Assembly: GCA_016791445.1 (NCBI GenBank)
Contig: JAEUMP010000025.1
Location: forward strand, 1 to 64,000
Length of the DNA stretch: 64,000 nt
Source of the DNA: Hyphomonadaceae bacterium
GTDB taxonomy: Bacteria > Pseudomonadota > Alphaproteobacteria > Caulobacterales > Aquidulcibacteraceae
Direction of reading: 5' to 3'
Shown: positions 17,885-25,867 of the stretch, piece after piece
How the letters are laid out: each line of letters begins with the position of its first letter
How positions within the stretch are numbered: position 1 is the first letter of the stretch
Notes under the pieces: generated by a model
What the model was told of the DNA's origin: nothing
Database searches by the model: none
What the model saw: the letters and a program-made list of their open reading frames with translations, nothing else
Position numbers and translations under genes: made by a program

Positions 17885-18034
17885 ATGGACGCATACTATT
17901 TCGGGCTCGTCATCTTCCTGACTGCGGGCGCGCCGTTCTTTCTGGCGCTTGGGTATTTCTCGAAGGAGCTCGGCGGCTGGATGGAGCGACGTCGGCTGCG
18001 CGCGATCGGACGTCGTCCGGCGAACGACCGCTGA
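17885..18034 (+). CDS. 49-residue single-span membrane microprotein
   Basis: A short frame encodes one hydrophobic helix (about 5-25, FGLVIFLTAGAPFFLALGYF) followed by an amphipathic, Arg-rich cytoplasmic tail (ERRRLRAIGRRPANDR). The hydrophobic-then-basic pattern is unlikely to be an accident of composition. No ribosome site is obvious. It lies about 490 bases after trbI, where some elements place entry-exclusion or accessory membrane proteins, but I do not recognise it as TrbK. Confidence 0.4.
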   Translation: MDAYYFGLVIFLTAGAPFFLALGYFSKELGGWMERRRLRAIGRRPANDR

Positions 18035-18083
18035 CGCGTAATTTGGCGTGGCGTTGTGGCGTCCTCCAGCTCCGACGAACGCG

Positions 18084-18482
18084 TCAGAATATCGGACAAT
18101 CGGGTTCGGGGATCATTCGGTCTAGGTCTCGCAGGACGTTGGAGACGAGACTCCGGAATTGGGTGATGTCGCCGCCATGGCATGGTCCGGATCTCCCCGA
18201 AAGGTGGAGCACGGCGGCGAATACGGCGTCCGAGCGGGCGGCGAGTGAGATGAGGTGAACGCCTGACGGGGCGGTTGCGCCGGAGAGCCAGTATTTGACC
18301 GTTCGTTCGCTGGCATGGGTGCACGCCATGATGCGCTTCACGCCGTGGGGCGCGCTCTGGAAGTCCTGTCTCAGGGCGTGCGCCACGGCACGGGTATAGT
18401 GTTGCGGCGAACACGCAGGACGCGCGGGTGCAGGGTCGCGGAGCGGAGCGGGTGTGCGCATCGCAGTTTGTATGTCGCGCAT
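18084..18482 (-). CDS. Small helix-turn-helix protein typical of integrated elements
   Basis: This 132-residue protein contains a helix-turn-helix-like core near its middle (GVKRIMACTHASERTVKYW, about 61-79) followed by LSGATAPSGVHLISLA and a hydrophobic helix with SDAVFAAVLHL. From memory, proteins with this ERTVKxW/SGxHL pattern occur in proteobacterial genomic islands, where they are usually unannotated; I treat that as recollection, not a search result. The ATG at 18482 has AAGGAG ten bases upstream, which fixes the start better than the upstream in-frame ATG at 18566. It probably binds DNA; the target is unknown. Confidence 0.6.
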   Translation of the reverse strand: MRDIQTAMRTPAPLRDPAPARPACSPQHYTRAVAHALRQDFQSAPHGVKRIMACTHASERTVKYWLSGATAPSGVHLISLAARSDAVFAAVLHLSGRSGPCHGGDITQFRSLVSNVLRDLDRMIPEPDCPIF

Positions 18483-18590
18483 GTGATGAGATCTCCTTGA
18501 TCGGGAAAGCCGCGAAGACGCGGACAAGCTGTCGAAGGCGTCGAGGGGCAAGAAAGCGAAGGACAATCGAGGCCGCCGGACCCCGCAGCC
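18483..18590. other. Short gap upstream of the CHAT remnant
   Basis: This contains the ribosome site of the minus-strand HTH gene. A hydrophilic frame on the plus strand (REDADKLSKASRGKK) may be the tail of another decayed gene. Nothing else is visible. Confidence 0.3.
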
Positions 18591-18925
18591 GGACCACTCT
18601 TCGCCGTCACTGAGGACATCTTGTCCGCCCGCGATATCGTGGCCGGTGACGGGGGCCGACTTGCTTTCGGGGCTGGCTCGCGGGTTCTACGCGGCAGGGG
18701 TTCGCACCCTGATCGCCATCCTACCGGCCGGTGAATTCCGCCGCGACCACGCGTCTCATGACAGGGTTGGCGCGCAACGGGGTGGGCGATCGGACGCGCG
18801 CGCTGCGCGTGAGCGCGATCGACATGATGGATGCGGCAAAGGCAGCGCCGGAACCGAGCCAGCGCGTTCTTGCGCGCCTCTAGTGTTGGGCAGGTTTTGC
18901 CGTGTCCGGATCCGGCATGCGCTGA
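18591..18925 (+). pseudogene. Decayed CHAT (caspase-clan) domain
   Basis: Pieces of a CHAT protease C-terminus can be read in order in three frames. Positions 18591-18650 give GPLFAVTEDILSARDIVAGD. Positions 18646-18720 give TGADLLSGLARGFYAAGVRT, then LIAI. Positions 18725-18925 give RPVNSAATTRLMTGLARN, an Ala/Arg-rich helix, an in-frame TAG at 18881, then CWAGFAVSGSGMR and a TGA. This matches the known order of the family (LTAREI, then the catalytic Cys block, then LSGLARxFxxAGxRxLL, then WPVxSxA, then FWAxF). The Cys block expected between the first two pieces is missing. Two frame changes, one deletion and one stop make it a pseudogene. Confidence 0.65.
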
Positions 18926-19524
18926 ACCGTTGCGCCAAGAGCGAAAGAGAGCTTGCGTTGCCCCTGCGTGCGCGAGGCCCTTTTGCGAAACGTGGTGCGA
19001 AACTGGGCGACCTACCTTCCGCGATCCCGGTTGCGTCGGACCGACAGCGGCGGCTGTCACACCAAGCGCTGAGTGTATCAAACGATACACTCAGCGCTTG
19101 AATAGCGCGTTCGTGCGCCTTGCTTCAGCCCTGTGATCAGGGGAAGCGATCGATCAAGGGACACTGCTTGGGTGGCGCAGGAGAGACGGCGGTGGGTACG
19201 TACATGTCGCGGCGTGGAAACGGCGAGTGACGGAAAACGCAACGCGTCATCAGACGGATCAATATCGCGTGCGTTGCGTCCTCATGTCTTGGGAAATGGG
19301 GCGCCAGTTACTGAAGCGGCGACGTTTGCATCAAATAGTGTGACGCAAGCCATGTTTCCGCTCACTCAAGGGGAATGTCTCCCTTGACGCACGAATGACG
19401 AGGGGAGCAGCGTCGCGACCTCAGGTGATCGAGCGGCAACCGCGCAAGCGACGACGTTGCGCCCGGAAATCAGAATTCACACCACCTGAGGGGTGCGCCT
19501 GCGGCGCGCAATGGGAGGGTGCTC
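18926..19524. other. Leader region of the caspase/trypsin operon
   Basis: About 600 bases without a convincing gene precede the secreted-protease operon. They contain the perfect palindrome at 19063-19100 and a smaller dyad, CAAGGG (19367-19372) with CCCTTG (19381-19386), overlapping a TTGACG hexamer at 19384-19389 that could be a -35 element. The operon promoter most likely lies in 19360-19500. Confidence 0.4.
19063..19100. repeat. Perfect 17-bp palindrome with 4-base loop
   Basis: The left arm CAAGCGCTGAGTGTATC (19063-19079) and the right arm GATACACTCAGCGCTTG (19084-19100) are exact complements around the loop aaac. No T run follows, so it does not look like an intrinsic terminator. Such a long perfect dyad in an element could be an operator, a nick or origin site, or a recombinase site. 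Confidence 0.85.
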
Positions 19525-20400
19525 ATGAATGGCGTTCGTCTGCTTGTCGTTGCCGGACTGGCTCTGGTTGCGACCGGGGCAAGTTATGGTCAGTCTGCGG
19601 GTCAGACGCCGGCGGGCTACCGTGACTATTTTCAGGCGATGAAGCGCGCCGGAATGGCGGCGCTCATTCCTGCGTCGAGCGCGCATGGGCCGGGATACAT
19701 CTTCCGGCTCGTGAAAACGTCCGACGGACGCACGACGCAGCGTACTGTTTGCGCAAACGCCTTCGATACGCCGCCCTCCAGTGTGGTCATCGCGCTTCCG
19801 AGTACACACCGGTTCGCCACGGACGGGCTCAACGCCGGGCTGTCCATTGCGCCAGGCGCCGTCGCGCAGGGCGTGTCGGGATCGCTCGGCGTGCAGGCTG
19901 GGCAGGTCAAGACAGTCAGCATGACTTTCGGCGACATCGCGTCTTACGAAGTGCCGGTGGGGAGCCAGGTCGACGTGGAGACCGGTGCGGTCGTCGATCG
20001 CGTCGTCAATCCGGCGTGCATGCGCAATCTCGCGTCGCTCCGGGTGCGCAATGGTCGCTTCCAGGACAAGGTGTTCATTGTCTACCGCGCGACGGCCGCC
20101 AACAGCTTCCGGTATGATCTCGACGCCGACGGTTCGGCGGGTGTGGATCTCAAGGCGGAAGTGCAGGATATCGCCACAGGCCAGATTGGCTGGAAGGTGC
20201 GGCGGGTCAACAAGCAATCGCTGGAAGTGGTCGGCGACGGCTCGCCTGAGCACCGTCTCTACATCGCCGCAGATGTCCTCAAGCTTGAGAATGCCCGCGC
20301 GATCACCGCCGTATCCAAGGGGCAGCCCCGCGCCAGCCTTAGACTTCGTCGTCCGGTCGCTGAGGATCTCGACGCAATCTCCATGGCGCCATCGCGTTAG
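19525..20400 (+). CDS. Secreted protein of unknown function, first gene of the caspase/trypsin operon
   Basis: This 291-residue protein starts with a Sec signal peptide (NGVRLLVVAGLALVATGASYG, cleavage near 23). The mature part looks like two mostly beta domains (about 50-160 and 165-270). Two Cys residues (near 75 and 165) could form a disulphide. I do not recognise the family. The ATG at 19525 has GGGAGGG five bases before it; the in-frame GTG at 19519 overlaps that site. It heads a run of four co-directional genes whose products all carry export signals, so it may be a substrate, inhibitor or sensor for the proteases downstream. Confidence 0.7.
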   Translation: MNGVRLLVVAGLALVATGASYGQSAGQTPAGYRDYFQAMKRAGMAALIPASSAHGPGYIFRLVKTSDGRTTQRTVCANAFDTPPSSVVIALPSTHRFATDGLNAGLSIAPGAVAQGVSGSLGVQAGQVKTVSMTFGDIASYEVPVGSQVDVETGAVVDRVVNPACMRNLASLRVRNGRFQDKVFIVYRATAANSFRYDLDADGSAGVDLKAEVQDIATGQIGWKVRRVNKQSLEVVGDGSPEHRLYIAADVLKLENARAITAVSKGQPRASLRLRRPVAEDLDAISMAPSR

Positions 20401-20429
20401 CGGTCAAGGCGTGGATCGTGAGGTCGCAC

Positions 20430-21902
20430 ATGTCGACGGGACTGAGATGGGTTCGCGCTGTCGTGCTGGCGAGCATCGGTTCAACATGCATGGCGGGCGC
20501 AACATTCGCCACGCCAGACGTGCGGTGCATCAGCAATCATGATGCGGCGCCCCGGTTCGCCAATGTGAGTTTCACCAGCGTATTGCCGGGCCCGAGTGGA
20601 CAGCGGGAATTGATCGGCAATGGCTTTGTGGTCTCCGCCACGCCGTTGGCGAGTTGCGTGGACTCCGGCCACAATGCTTGTCTCATGGGACCGCCGCACG
20701 TGGCCAAACGCCTGTGGCTTGCGACCATTGTGACGGCGGCGCATGTCGTGACCACAGTCTGCGCAGGTTCATCTGCCGAGTGGCGTCAGGTGGATGCTGA
20801 TCGCAACCAGTTCTGGCGACCAAACAGTCCAAGCGTGCAGCTCGTCTTTCAGCCCGGAGAAAAGAACGCAATCGATCGGGATCATGCCTATGAAGTCACG
20901 CTCGACAGGGACTGGTGTCGACGCAATGCGAGCGCCCTGACAAATGATCCGCGAGGCGACCGGACCACGGCGAAGACGGACGTGTTTGCGTTCCAGAAGG
21001 TCGTCGCCCTTCCGGTACGCTCGATCATGATGCCCTACGCGGTGGCGCCCGCGCCGAAGGCGGCTGCGGTGACGGTCATGGGTTTCAGGGTCTGGACGGA
21101 TGATGAGGAGCGTCCGGACGGCGACTTCTTCGGCGGCAACTGGAAGATGATCCAGGCCGATGTCAGCTCCGAGCCGCACAGGGTCAACTCAGAGGTTGAG
21201 TTGTCGAATGCATTCGACATAACGCCGGGGCGGTCGGGTTCTGCGGTCGTCGACCGCGAGGATCTCAACAAGGACGGCGGCGTCCGGGTTTACGGCGTAC
21301 TCACGAACAGATCTGCGACGGTAGGCCTCCTGCAGAAGTGCGCGCAGCTGCGCGGTGAAGAGGATGGCGGGCGGCCGGACGAAGTCGTCCGGCTGAGTCA
21401 TATCGAGGACTGCCTGAGCAATCCGGATTTTCTGGCGAGCACGACGTCTGTTTCTGTGAGGGGGTTCATGTCGCCCTTGACCTTCTCCGCGCGCCAACTT
21501 CTTGCGGTCAATGTCGCGGAGGAACTTGCGGGCCTTGAACAGCTCGCTCCTGATGCGGCGCGGGCAGGGGTGGTCGCACGCGCCGTGAACGTCCTGCCGG
21601 GACGACGTGAGGTGAGAGCTACAACCGGCACATCCACGCAGCCTGGTGCGCGCGTGTTGTCCGCCGGTCCGCGCGTCGACGCCGCCGTCGCGCTTTTTCG
21701 GGAATACAAGGCTGTTGAGGGAACTCCCGCCGCAGATGAGGTCTTCGAAGCCTTGCGCGGCGCGATGCGGATACTCACCGCGATCGAACAGATCGAGATG
21801 TGGACGATGGTCACGGGCTCCAACGAGGCGGTGATGGCGAGCGACGTCGACTACAGATCCCTGCCCGGGTGTCTTCCGTCGGCGGCATTTCCGAGAAGGT
21901 GA
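20430..21902 (+). CDS. Secreted trypsin-like serine protease
   Basis: This 490-residue protein has a signal peptide (about 1-28) and an S1-type protease domain (about 40-310). The catalytic triad can be read as His105 (IVTAAHVV), Asp184 (AKTDVFAFQ) and Ser269 (PGRSGSAVVD). Inserts around the triad and many Cys residues suggest a disulphide-bonded, periplasmic or extracellular enzyme. The remaining about 180 residues are helical with no recognised domain and may regulate it. It follows the first operon gene by 29 bases, and GAGG precedes the ATG by six bases. The GxSG motif has Arg where trypsin has Asp, so specificity and activation are unclear. Confidence 0.82.
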   Translation: MSTGLRWVRAVVLASIGSTCMAGATFATPDVRCISNHDAAPRFANVSFTSVLPGPSGQRELIGNGFVVSATPLASCVDSGHNACLMGPPHVAKRLWLATIVTAAHVVTTVCAGSSAEWRQVDADRNQFWRPNSPSVQLVFQPGEKNAIDRDHAYEVTLDRDWCRRNASALTNDPRGDRTTAKTDVFAFQKVVALPVRSIMMPYAVAPAPKAAAVTVMGFRVWTDDEERPDGDFFGGNWKMIQADVSSEPHRVNSEVELSNAFDITPGRSGSAVVDREDLNKDGGVRVYGVLTNRSATVGLLQKCAQLRGEEDGGRPDEVVRLSHIEDCLSNPDFLASTTSVSVRGFMSPLTFSARQLLAVNVAEELAGLEQLAPDAARAGVVARAVNVLPGRREVRATTGTSTQPGARVLSAGPRVDAAVALFREYKAVEGTPAADEVFEALRGAMRILTAIEQIEMWTMVTGSNEAVMASDVDYRSLPGCLPSAAFPRR

Positions 21903-21926
21903 TCCTCGCAGGAAAGGTCAGCGTGC

Positions 21927-23444
21927 ATGCGGCGTACGATTGTAGCCCTCTTTGCGGTTCTGGTTGGAATCGCCACGACGTCGCCCGGCGCGACACAGAC
22001 GCCGCAGGTCGTCGTATCGCCAGTTGTCGTCGGTCAGAGCGCGTCAAGCGAGCTGACGGCGCCGGCGGCGCGATATCATGAGTTGCGGATGACGGCGGGG
22101 CAGAGCGTGCGCATCAACGTGCGCTCGGAGGCGTTTCAGCCGCTCGTCTCCGTCGGCCGGCTCAACAACGGGGTTTTCGAGGAACTTGCGTTCCAGAGAT
22201 CGGGCGCGAGCGACGCGCGGATCTGGTTCGTGGCGCCCGGAGACGGCGCCTATGCCGTTCAGGTTGCGTCCTTCGCGCCCTTCGGCTTCGGGACCTACAC
22301 GCTCGACGTCAGCGCCCATCCGGTCGGGCCCGCGCCTGCGGTGACGCCAATCGCGTTGGGGGAGGCGCTGAGCGGGCGTCTGGCGAAAGGCGGCGCGCGG
22401 ATCGGCGACCGGCTCTACCAGGTCTTCAAACTCACCACGACGGAGCGTCTGCAACGCGTCGAGATCGAGGTCACGGCAGAAGGGTTCAGGCCAGCACTTG
22501 ATCTCAATCTTGTGCCGACGGAAACGCTGCCGCGGCTCGGATCATCGACAGCGAATTTCAGTACGCCAGCGCTTGTGCGCTACTATCGGACGTTTCCTGT
22601 GCCTGGAGAGCATCTGCTTCTCGTGAGCGCTGTCGGCGCCGACGATGAAGGCAGTTTCTCGCTGGTTGCGCGTGCGTTGCCTCGACCGTCTGCAGTACTC
22701 CCGCGCGCGGTCGTGTTGACTGAGAGCGCACAAGGGCGCCTCGTACTGGACGAAACAGTCGTACCGTCTGAAGTGTTGGGCGGCGGGTTTCGCCCATACG
22801 CCCTTTACGAGCTGCGTGGTCGGCGCGGCGAGAAGTACGACATCAGCGTACGGGCCGAGGGATTTCCACCGCGCCTTGAACTGGGTGGACGGGTGTCTGG
22901 CGGGTTTGCAGTGCTCAGATCGTCGGGCGTTTTGAGACCAGGAGAGGTGCGGCTGTCGCACGAGTTTGAAAGCAACGAAGTGCTCCTGCTCCGCGTCAGT
23001 CCCCACCTCGATGGGCGCATTGGTCTTGGCGCCACTCCTGAAGAATCGTCGTTTGAAATTCGCGCCGGGAGAGTGACCACAGAGACCCCGCCCCAACGTC
23101 GCGCAGGGCAATCCTTCCGGATCGATGTGTTTGCCTGCGAGGGCGTTCCGGACGCGGATGCGCGCGCTCAGCGTATTGTGGACATGCTCCGACAGCGGGG
23201 GTGGGCCCCTGAGGGCGTGACCATTGCAGACGTGCGCAAGCGCGCCTTGTCGGAGGCGACCAATCGTTCTGCAGGCTACGGATTGTCTGACGACAGATTG
23301 CGCGCCGACAGGGACGAACAGGATCTGGCTGAAGCCGTGATCGCGCAGCTCGCTCGCGCGGCGCCGCCGCTGCCGCTTCAGGCGGGCAACAGCCCTGGCA
23401 CGGCATCGCCGAATTATCTCAGCGTCTTTGTCTGCCGGCGATAG
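21927..23444 (+). CDS. Secreted protein with three PPC-like beta domains
   Basis: This 505-residue protein has a signal peptide (about 1-23). It then shows three repeats of about 125 residues, each resembling a bacterial pre-peptidase C-terminal (PPC) domain: a hydrophobic strand, a Gly-rich turn and a closing Y-T-L/F-S-L strand (YTLDVSAHP, SFSLVARAL, SFEIRAGRV). The last about 110 residues form a separate helical domain. PPC domains commonly accompany secreted proteases as folding or binding modules. Here the domain is a separate protein next to a trypsin and a caspase, so it may present or anchor them. AGGAAAGG lies before the ATG. Confidence 0.68.
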   Translation: MRRTIVALFAVLVGIATTSPGATQTPQVVVSPVVVGQSASSELTAPAARYHELRMTAGQSVRINVRSEAFQPLVSVGRLNNGVFEELAFQRSGASDARIWFVAPGDGAYAVQVASFAPFGFGTYTLDVSAHPVGPAPAVTPIALGEALSGRLAKGGARIGDRLYQVFKLTTTERLQRVEIEVTAEGFRPALDLNLVPTETLPRLGSSTANFSTPALVRYYRTFPVPGEHLLLVSAVGADDEGSFSLVARALPRPSAVLPRAVVLTESAQGRLVLDETVVPSEVLGGGFRPYALYELRGRRGEKYDISVRAEGFPPRLELGGRVSGGFAVLRSSGVLRPGEVRLSHEFESNEVLLLRVSPHLDGRIGLGATPEESSFEIRAGRVTTETPPQRRAGQSFRIDVFACEGVPDADARAQRIVDMLRQRGWAPEGVTIADVRKRALSEATNRSAGYGLSDDRLRADRDEQDLAEAVIAQLARAAPPLPLQAGNSPGTASPNYLSVFVCRR

Positions 23445-23474
23445 GGACGTCGAGAGAGCGAGGGGCGACTGGAT

Positions 23475-25073
23475 ATGGAAAAGCGTTGCCTGCTGGCGAT
23501 CATCACCGCGGTGACGATGCTCTTGGTGTGGCTGTCCCCGGTCACCGCGAGAGCGCAAACCCCGGCAGCGCCGAAGCGGGTCGCGCTCGTCATATCGAAT
23601 GCCGCCTATACCTCAGCCGGCGTGCTTGCCAATCCGCCGAATGACGCAAGGATCATTGCCACGGCGTTGCGTGAGGTGGGTTTTCAGACCATCGACGCCC
23701 AGAGCAATCTGCGGCGCGACGGCTTCCAGGCGGCGCTGAGAAGTTTCCAGCGTCTCGCAGCCGGGGCGCAGGTGGCCATCATCTATTATGCTGGCCATGG
23801 GATCGAGGGAAACGGCAGGAACTGGCTCATTCCCACCGATGCGACGCTCGCGAGCGAGCGCGATCTCGACTATGAAGCGATCAATCTCGACCTTGTACTC
23901 GCCGCCAGCGATGGCGCGGATTTGCGGATCGTTATTCTCGATGCGTGTCGCAACAACCCGTTTGGCAGGACCTGGCGACGCGGCGCGCGCACGCTTGCGC
24001 GCGGTCTGACGGGCATAGAGGCCGATGACGTCCTGGTGGTCTACGCGGCTGCACCTGGTGCGACCGCGGCCGATGGCGACGGCGCGAACTCTCCATTCGC
24101 CGCCGCGCTGGCGCGGCGACTTGTGCAACGAGACCTGCCGGTTCAGTTGCTTGGCGGCGCAGTGCGCGACGATGTCCTGCGCGCGACGAGCGGCGTCCAG
24201 CGTCCCTACATCAGCGCAAGCATAACCGGGACGCCGTTCTATTTTCGCGAGCCCTCTGCAACGCCGCGCAGTCAACCCGAAATTGCGCCGGAGACTGCGG
24301 GTGTATTCAGGGACTGCGATGCGTGTCCGACCCTCGTCACCGTGCCGGCCGGCCAGTTCACGATGGGCTCTCCTACCCGAGAGATCGGGCGCGTCGCCAA
24401 TGAGGGGCCACAGCGGACTGTCAGCGTGGATGCCTTTGCGATCGGGCGATCGGAGGTGACGTTCGATGACTGGGCTGCATGTGTTGCGGGGGGCGGGTGC
24501 CGCACCCGTGCGACACCCCGGGACTTCGGTTTCGGGCGTGGATCGAGACCGGTAATCGACATCTCCTGGTACGATGCCCAAGAGTATGTCGCATGGCTCT
24601 CGCAGAAGACACGGCGCGTCTATCGACTGCCCTCGGAGGCGGAGTGGGAGTATGCAGCGCGCGCTGGAAGCCAGACGCCCCATCCGTGGGCGGGCGATGC
24701 GGGCGCGGCTTGCGCGTGGGCCAACATAGCGGACGCCAGCTTGCGCCGAGAGGATCGCGCAGCGGTGACGGTATCTTGCGATGACGGGGTCGGGCGACGC
24801 ACTTCCGCCGTCGATCGGTACCGACCCAACGCCTTTGGCCTGAACGACATGATCGGCAATGTCTGGGAGTGGACCGCCGACTGCTATGCCGACAGCTTTG
24901 CCGAGCGCGGCGAAACGGCGGTCGCGCACCAGCAGGCCTCATGCGCGTTTCGTGTCGCGCGGGGAGGGGCCTTCAACAGCGCGCCGCGATACTTGCGTGT
25001 GGCGTATCGCGCCCGCCATGCGCCCGCCTCGCGCAATCAGGCGATCGGCTTTCGCGTGGTGCGCGCTCTTTGA
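23475..25073 (+). CDS. Exported caspase fused to an FGE/sulfatase-modifying-factor-like domain
   Basis: This 532-residue protein has a signal peptide (about 1-27), a caspase domain (C14, about 33-255) and an FGE-like domain (about 280-532). The caspase dyad is intact: His108 in IIYYAGHGIEG and Cys158 in VILDACRNNPF. The FGE part keeps the fold motifs (GQFTMGSP, LPSEAEWEYAAR, GNVWEWTADC, FRVARGGAF). It lacks both active-site Cys residues that follow the GGS motif in true formylglycine-generating enzymes: Ser502 and Leu507 occupy those places in my alignment from memory. It is therefore probably a binding module rather than an enzyme. Caspase-FGE fusions are known in bacterial conflict systems, usually cytoplasmic; export is the unusual point. 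Confidence 0.85.
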   Translation: MEKRCLLAIITAVTMLLVWLSPVTARAQTPAAPKRVALVISNAAYTSAGVLANPPNDARIIATALREVGFQTIDAQSNLRRDGFQAALRSFQRLAAGAQVAIIYYAGHGIEGNGRNWLIPTDATLASERDLDYEAINLDLVLAASDGADLRIVILDACRNNPFGRTWRRGARTLARGLTGIEADDVLVVYAAAPGATAADGDGANSPFAAALARRLVQRDLPVQLLGGAVRDDVLRATSGVQRPYISASITGTPFYFREPSATPRSQPEIAPETAGVFRDCDACPTLVTVPAGQFTMGSPTREIGRVANEGPQRTVSVDAFAIGRSEVTFDDWAACVAGGGCRTRATPRDFGFGRGSRPVIDISWYDAQEYVAWLSQKTRRVYRLPSEAEWEYAARAGSQTPHPWAGDAGAACAWANIADASLRREDRAAVTVSCDDGVGRRTSAVDRYRPNAFGLNDMIGNVWEWTADCYADSFAERGETAVAHQQASCAFRVARGGAFNSAPRYLRVAYRARHAPASRNQAIGFRVVRAL

Positions 25074-25492
25074 TGCCTTCATCGCCTTTCGCCCCCACCA
25101 GTCGGGGAAAATCGAAGCAGAAGTTCTAGCTCATATCGGGGGAGTTTTCAGGGAGCGGATCAACTTGTTTGGGTGTCAGAATTTTGCATGGCAGGTGCCT
25201 GCGAAGCTTGGCCGCCTGATGACAACTCTGTCGTCGAACAAGTGGTTATCTACGCCACTGGCAACGTGCCATTAATCGCAGACATTCCGGGCTTGGCGGC
25301 GGTGTATCATTTCAACGGGGCCGGCGTTGGGGACCAAGGATCGGTTTCCTGGTTTCGAACATTCCGAACCAGCGGGCTGGAACCTAAGCGCGGCGGCACC
25401 ATGTAACACGCCCATGGGGGCAGTTTAACGGGGTGTGGATGCCCGGCAGATAAGGCTGGAATTAAGGTTTCTCCACCCCATATACTCCTCCC
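25074..25492. other. Lower-GC gap between the caspase operon and the toxin module
   Basis: About 420 bases have visibly lower GC than the flanks, suggesting a junction between separately acquired cassettes. I find no convincing gene. TATACT at 25481-25486 lies seven bases before the next start codon. Confidence 0.4.
25481..25486 (+). promoter_or_regulatory. -10-like box, possible leaderless start
   Basis: TATACT ends only six bases before the ATG at 25493, and no ribosome site precedes that ATG (the sequence there is ctcctccc, the opposite of a Shine-Dalgarno). Together this suggests a leaderless transcript for the antitoxin-like gene. No good -35 box is visible. Confidence 0.35.
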
Positions 25493-25867
25493 ATGTCTAG
25501 CAAGAAGAAAAGCTCTAAATCCGCCCGAACGTCCGGAAGGGGCCACAAGCCATCCGGTCGCACAACGATGCAGATAGTTTCGACGGCAGGCGGGTCGAGG
25601 AGTGATTTTGTCGTAAAGTTTGGCTCCGTAACCATCACCAGCCAAAAACCTGACGCTGCCGTCATCTCCAGAAGTGTTACGCTTGGGGCGGAGGCGTTCA
25701 CACGGGCACTTTCCAAGATGTCGTCGCCAGGAGTGACTCTTGAGACCAAACCTGACGTGCCCACCTTTCGGGCGGACCCCACCGACCCAAAGACGCTCAT
25801 TCGGCGCCTGAACGGCAAAGAACAGCGCGGCTATATTCGTCATGGCGAGTTTATTGTCTCTGAATGA
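25493..25867 (+). CDS. Candidate antitoxin paired with the zeta toxin
   Basis: I do not recognise this 124-residue protein. It has a Lys/Ser-rich, DNA- or RNA-binding-like N-terminus (SSKKKSSKSARTSGRG), a central beta segment (SDFVVKFGSVTITS) and a helical stretch around LGAEAFTRALSKMSS. It overlaps the zeta-toxin gene by four bases (ATGA) and precedes it, the normal place of an antitoxin. It does not resemble the classical epsilon antitoxin, which is a small three-helix bundle. Its GC content is lower than that of the neighbouring trb genes. Confidence 0.55.
   Translation: MSSKKKSSKSARTSGRGHKPSGRTTMQIVSTAGGSRSDFVVKFGSVTITSQKPDAAVISRSVTLGAEAFTRALSKMSSPGVTLETKPDVPTFRADPTDPKTLIRRLNGKEQRGYIRHGEFIVSE

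Noticed and set aside
18646..19101. 151-residue open frame on the plus strand as an intact gene
   Set aside because: Only its first about 25 residues fit the CHAT family; the rest is out of frame with the CHAT remnant, so it is part of a pseudogene.
24859..25275. Plus-strand frame at the end of the caspase gene
   Set aside because: It is mostly a shifted frame of the caspase gene. The downstream part has no recognised domain and no start signal of its own.
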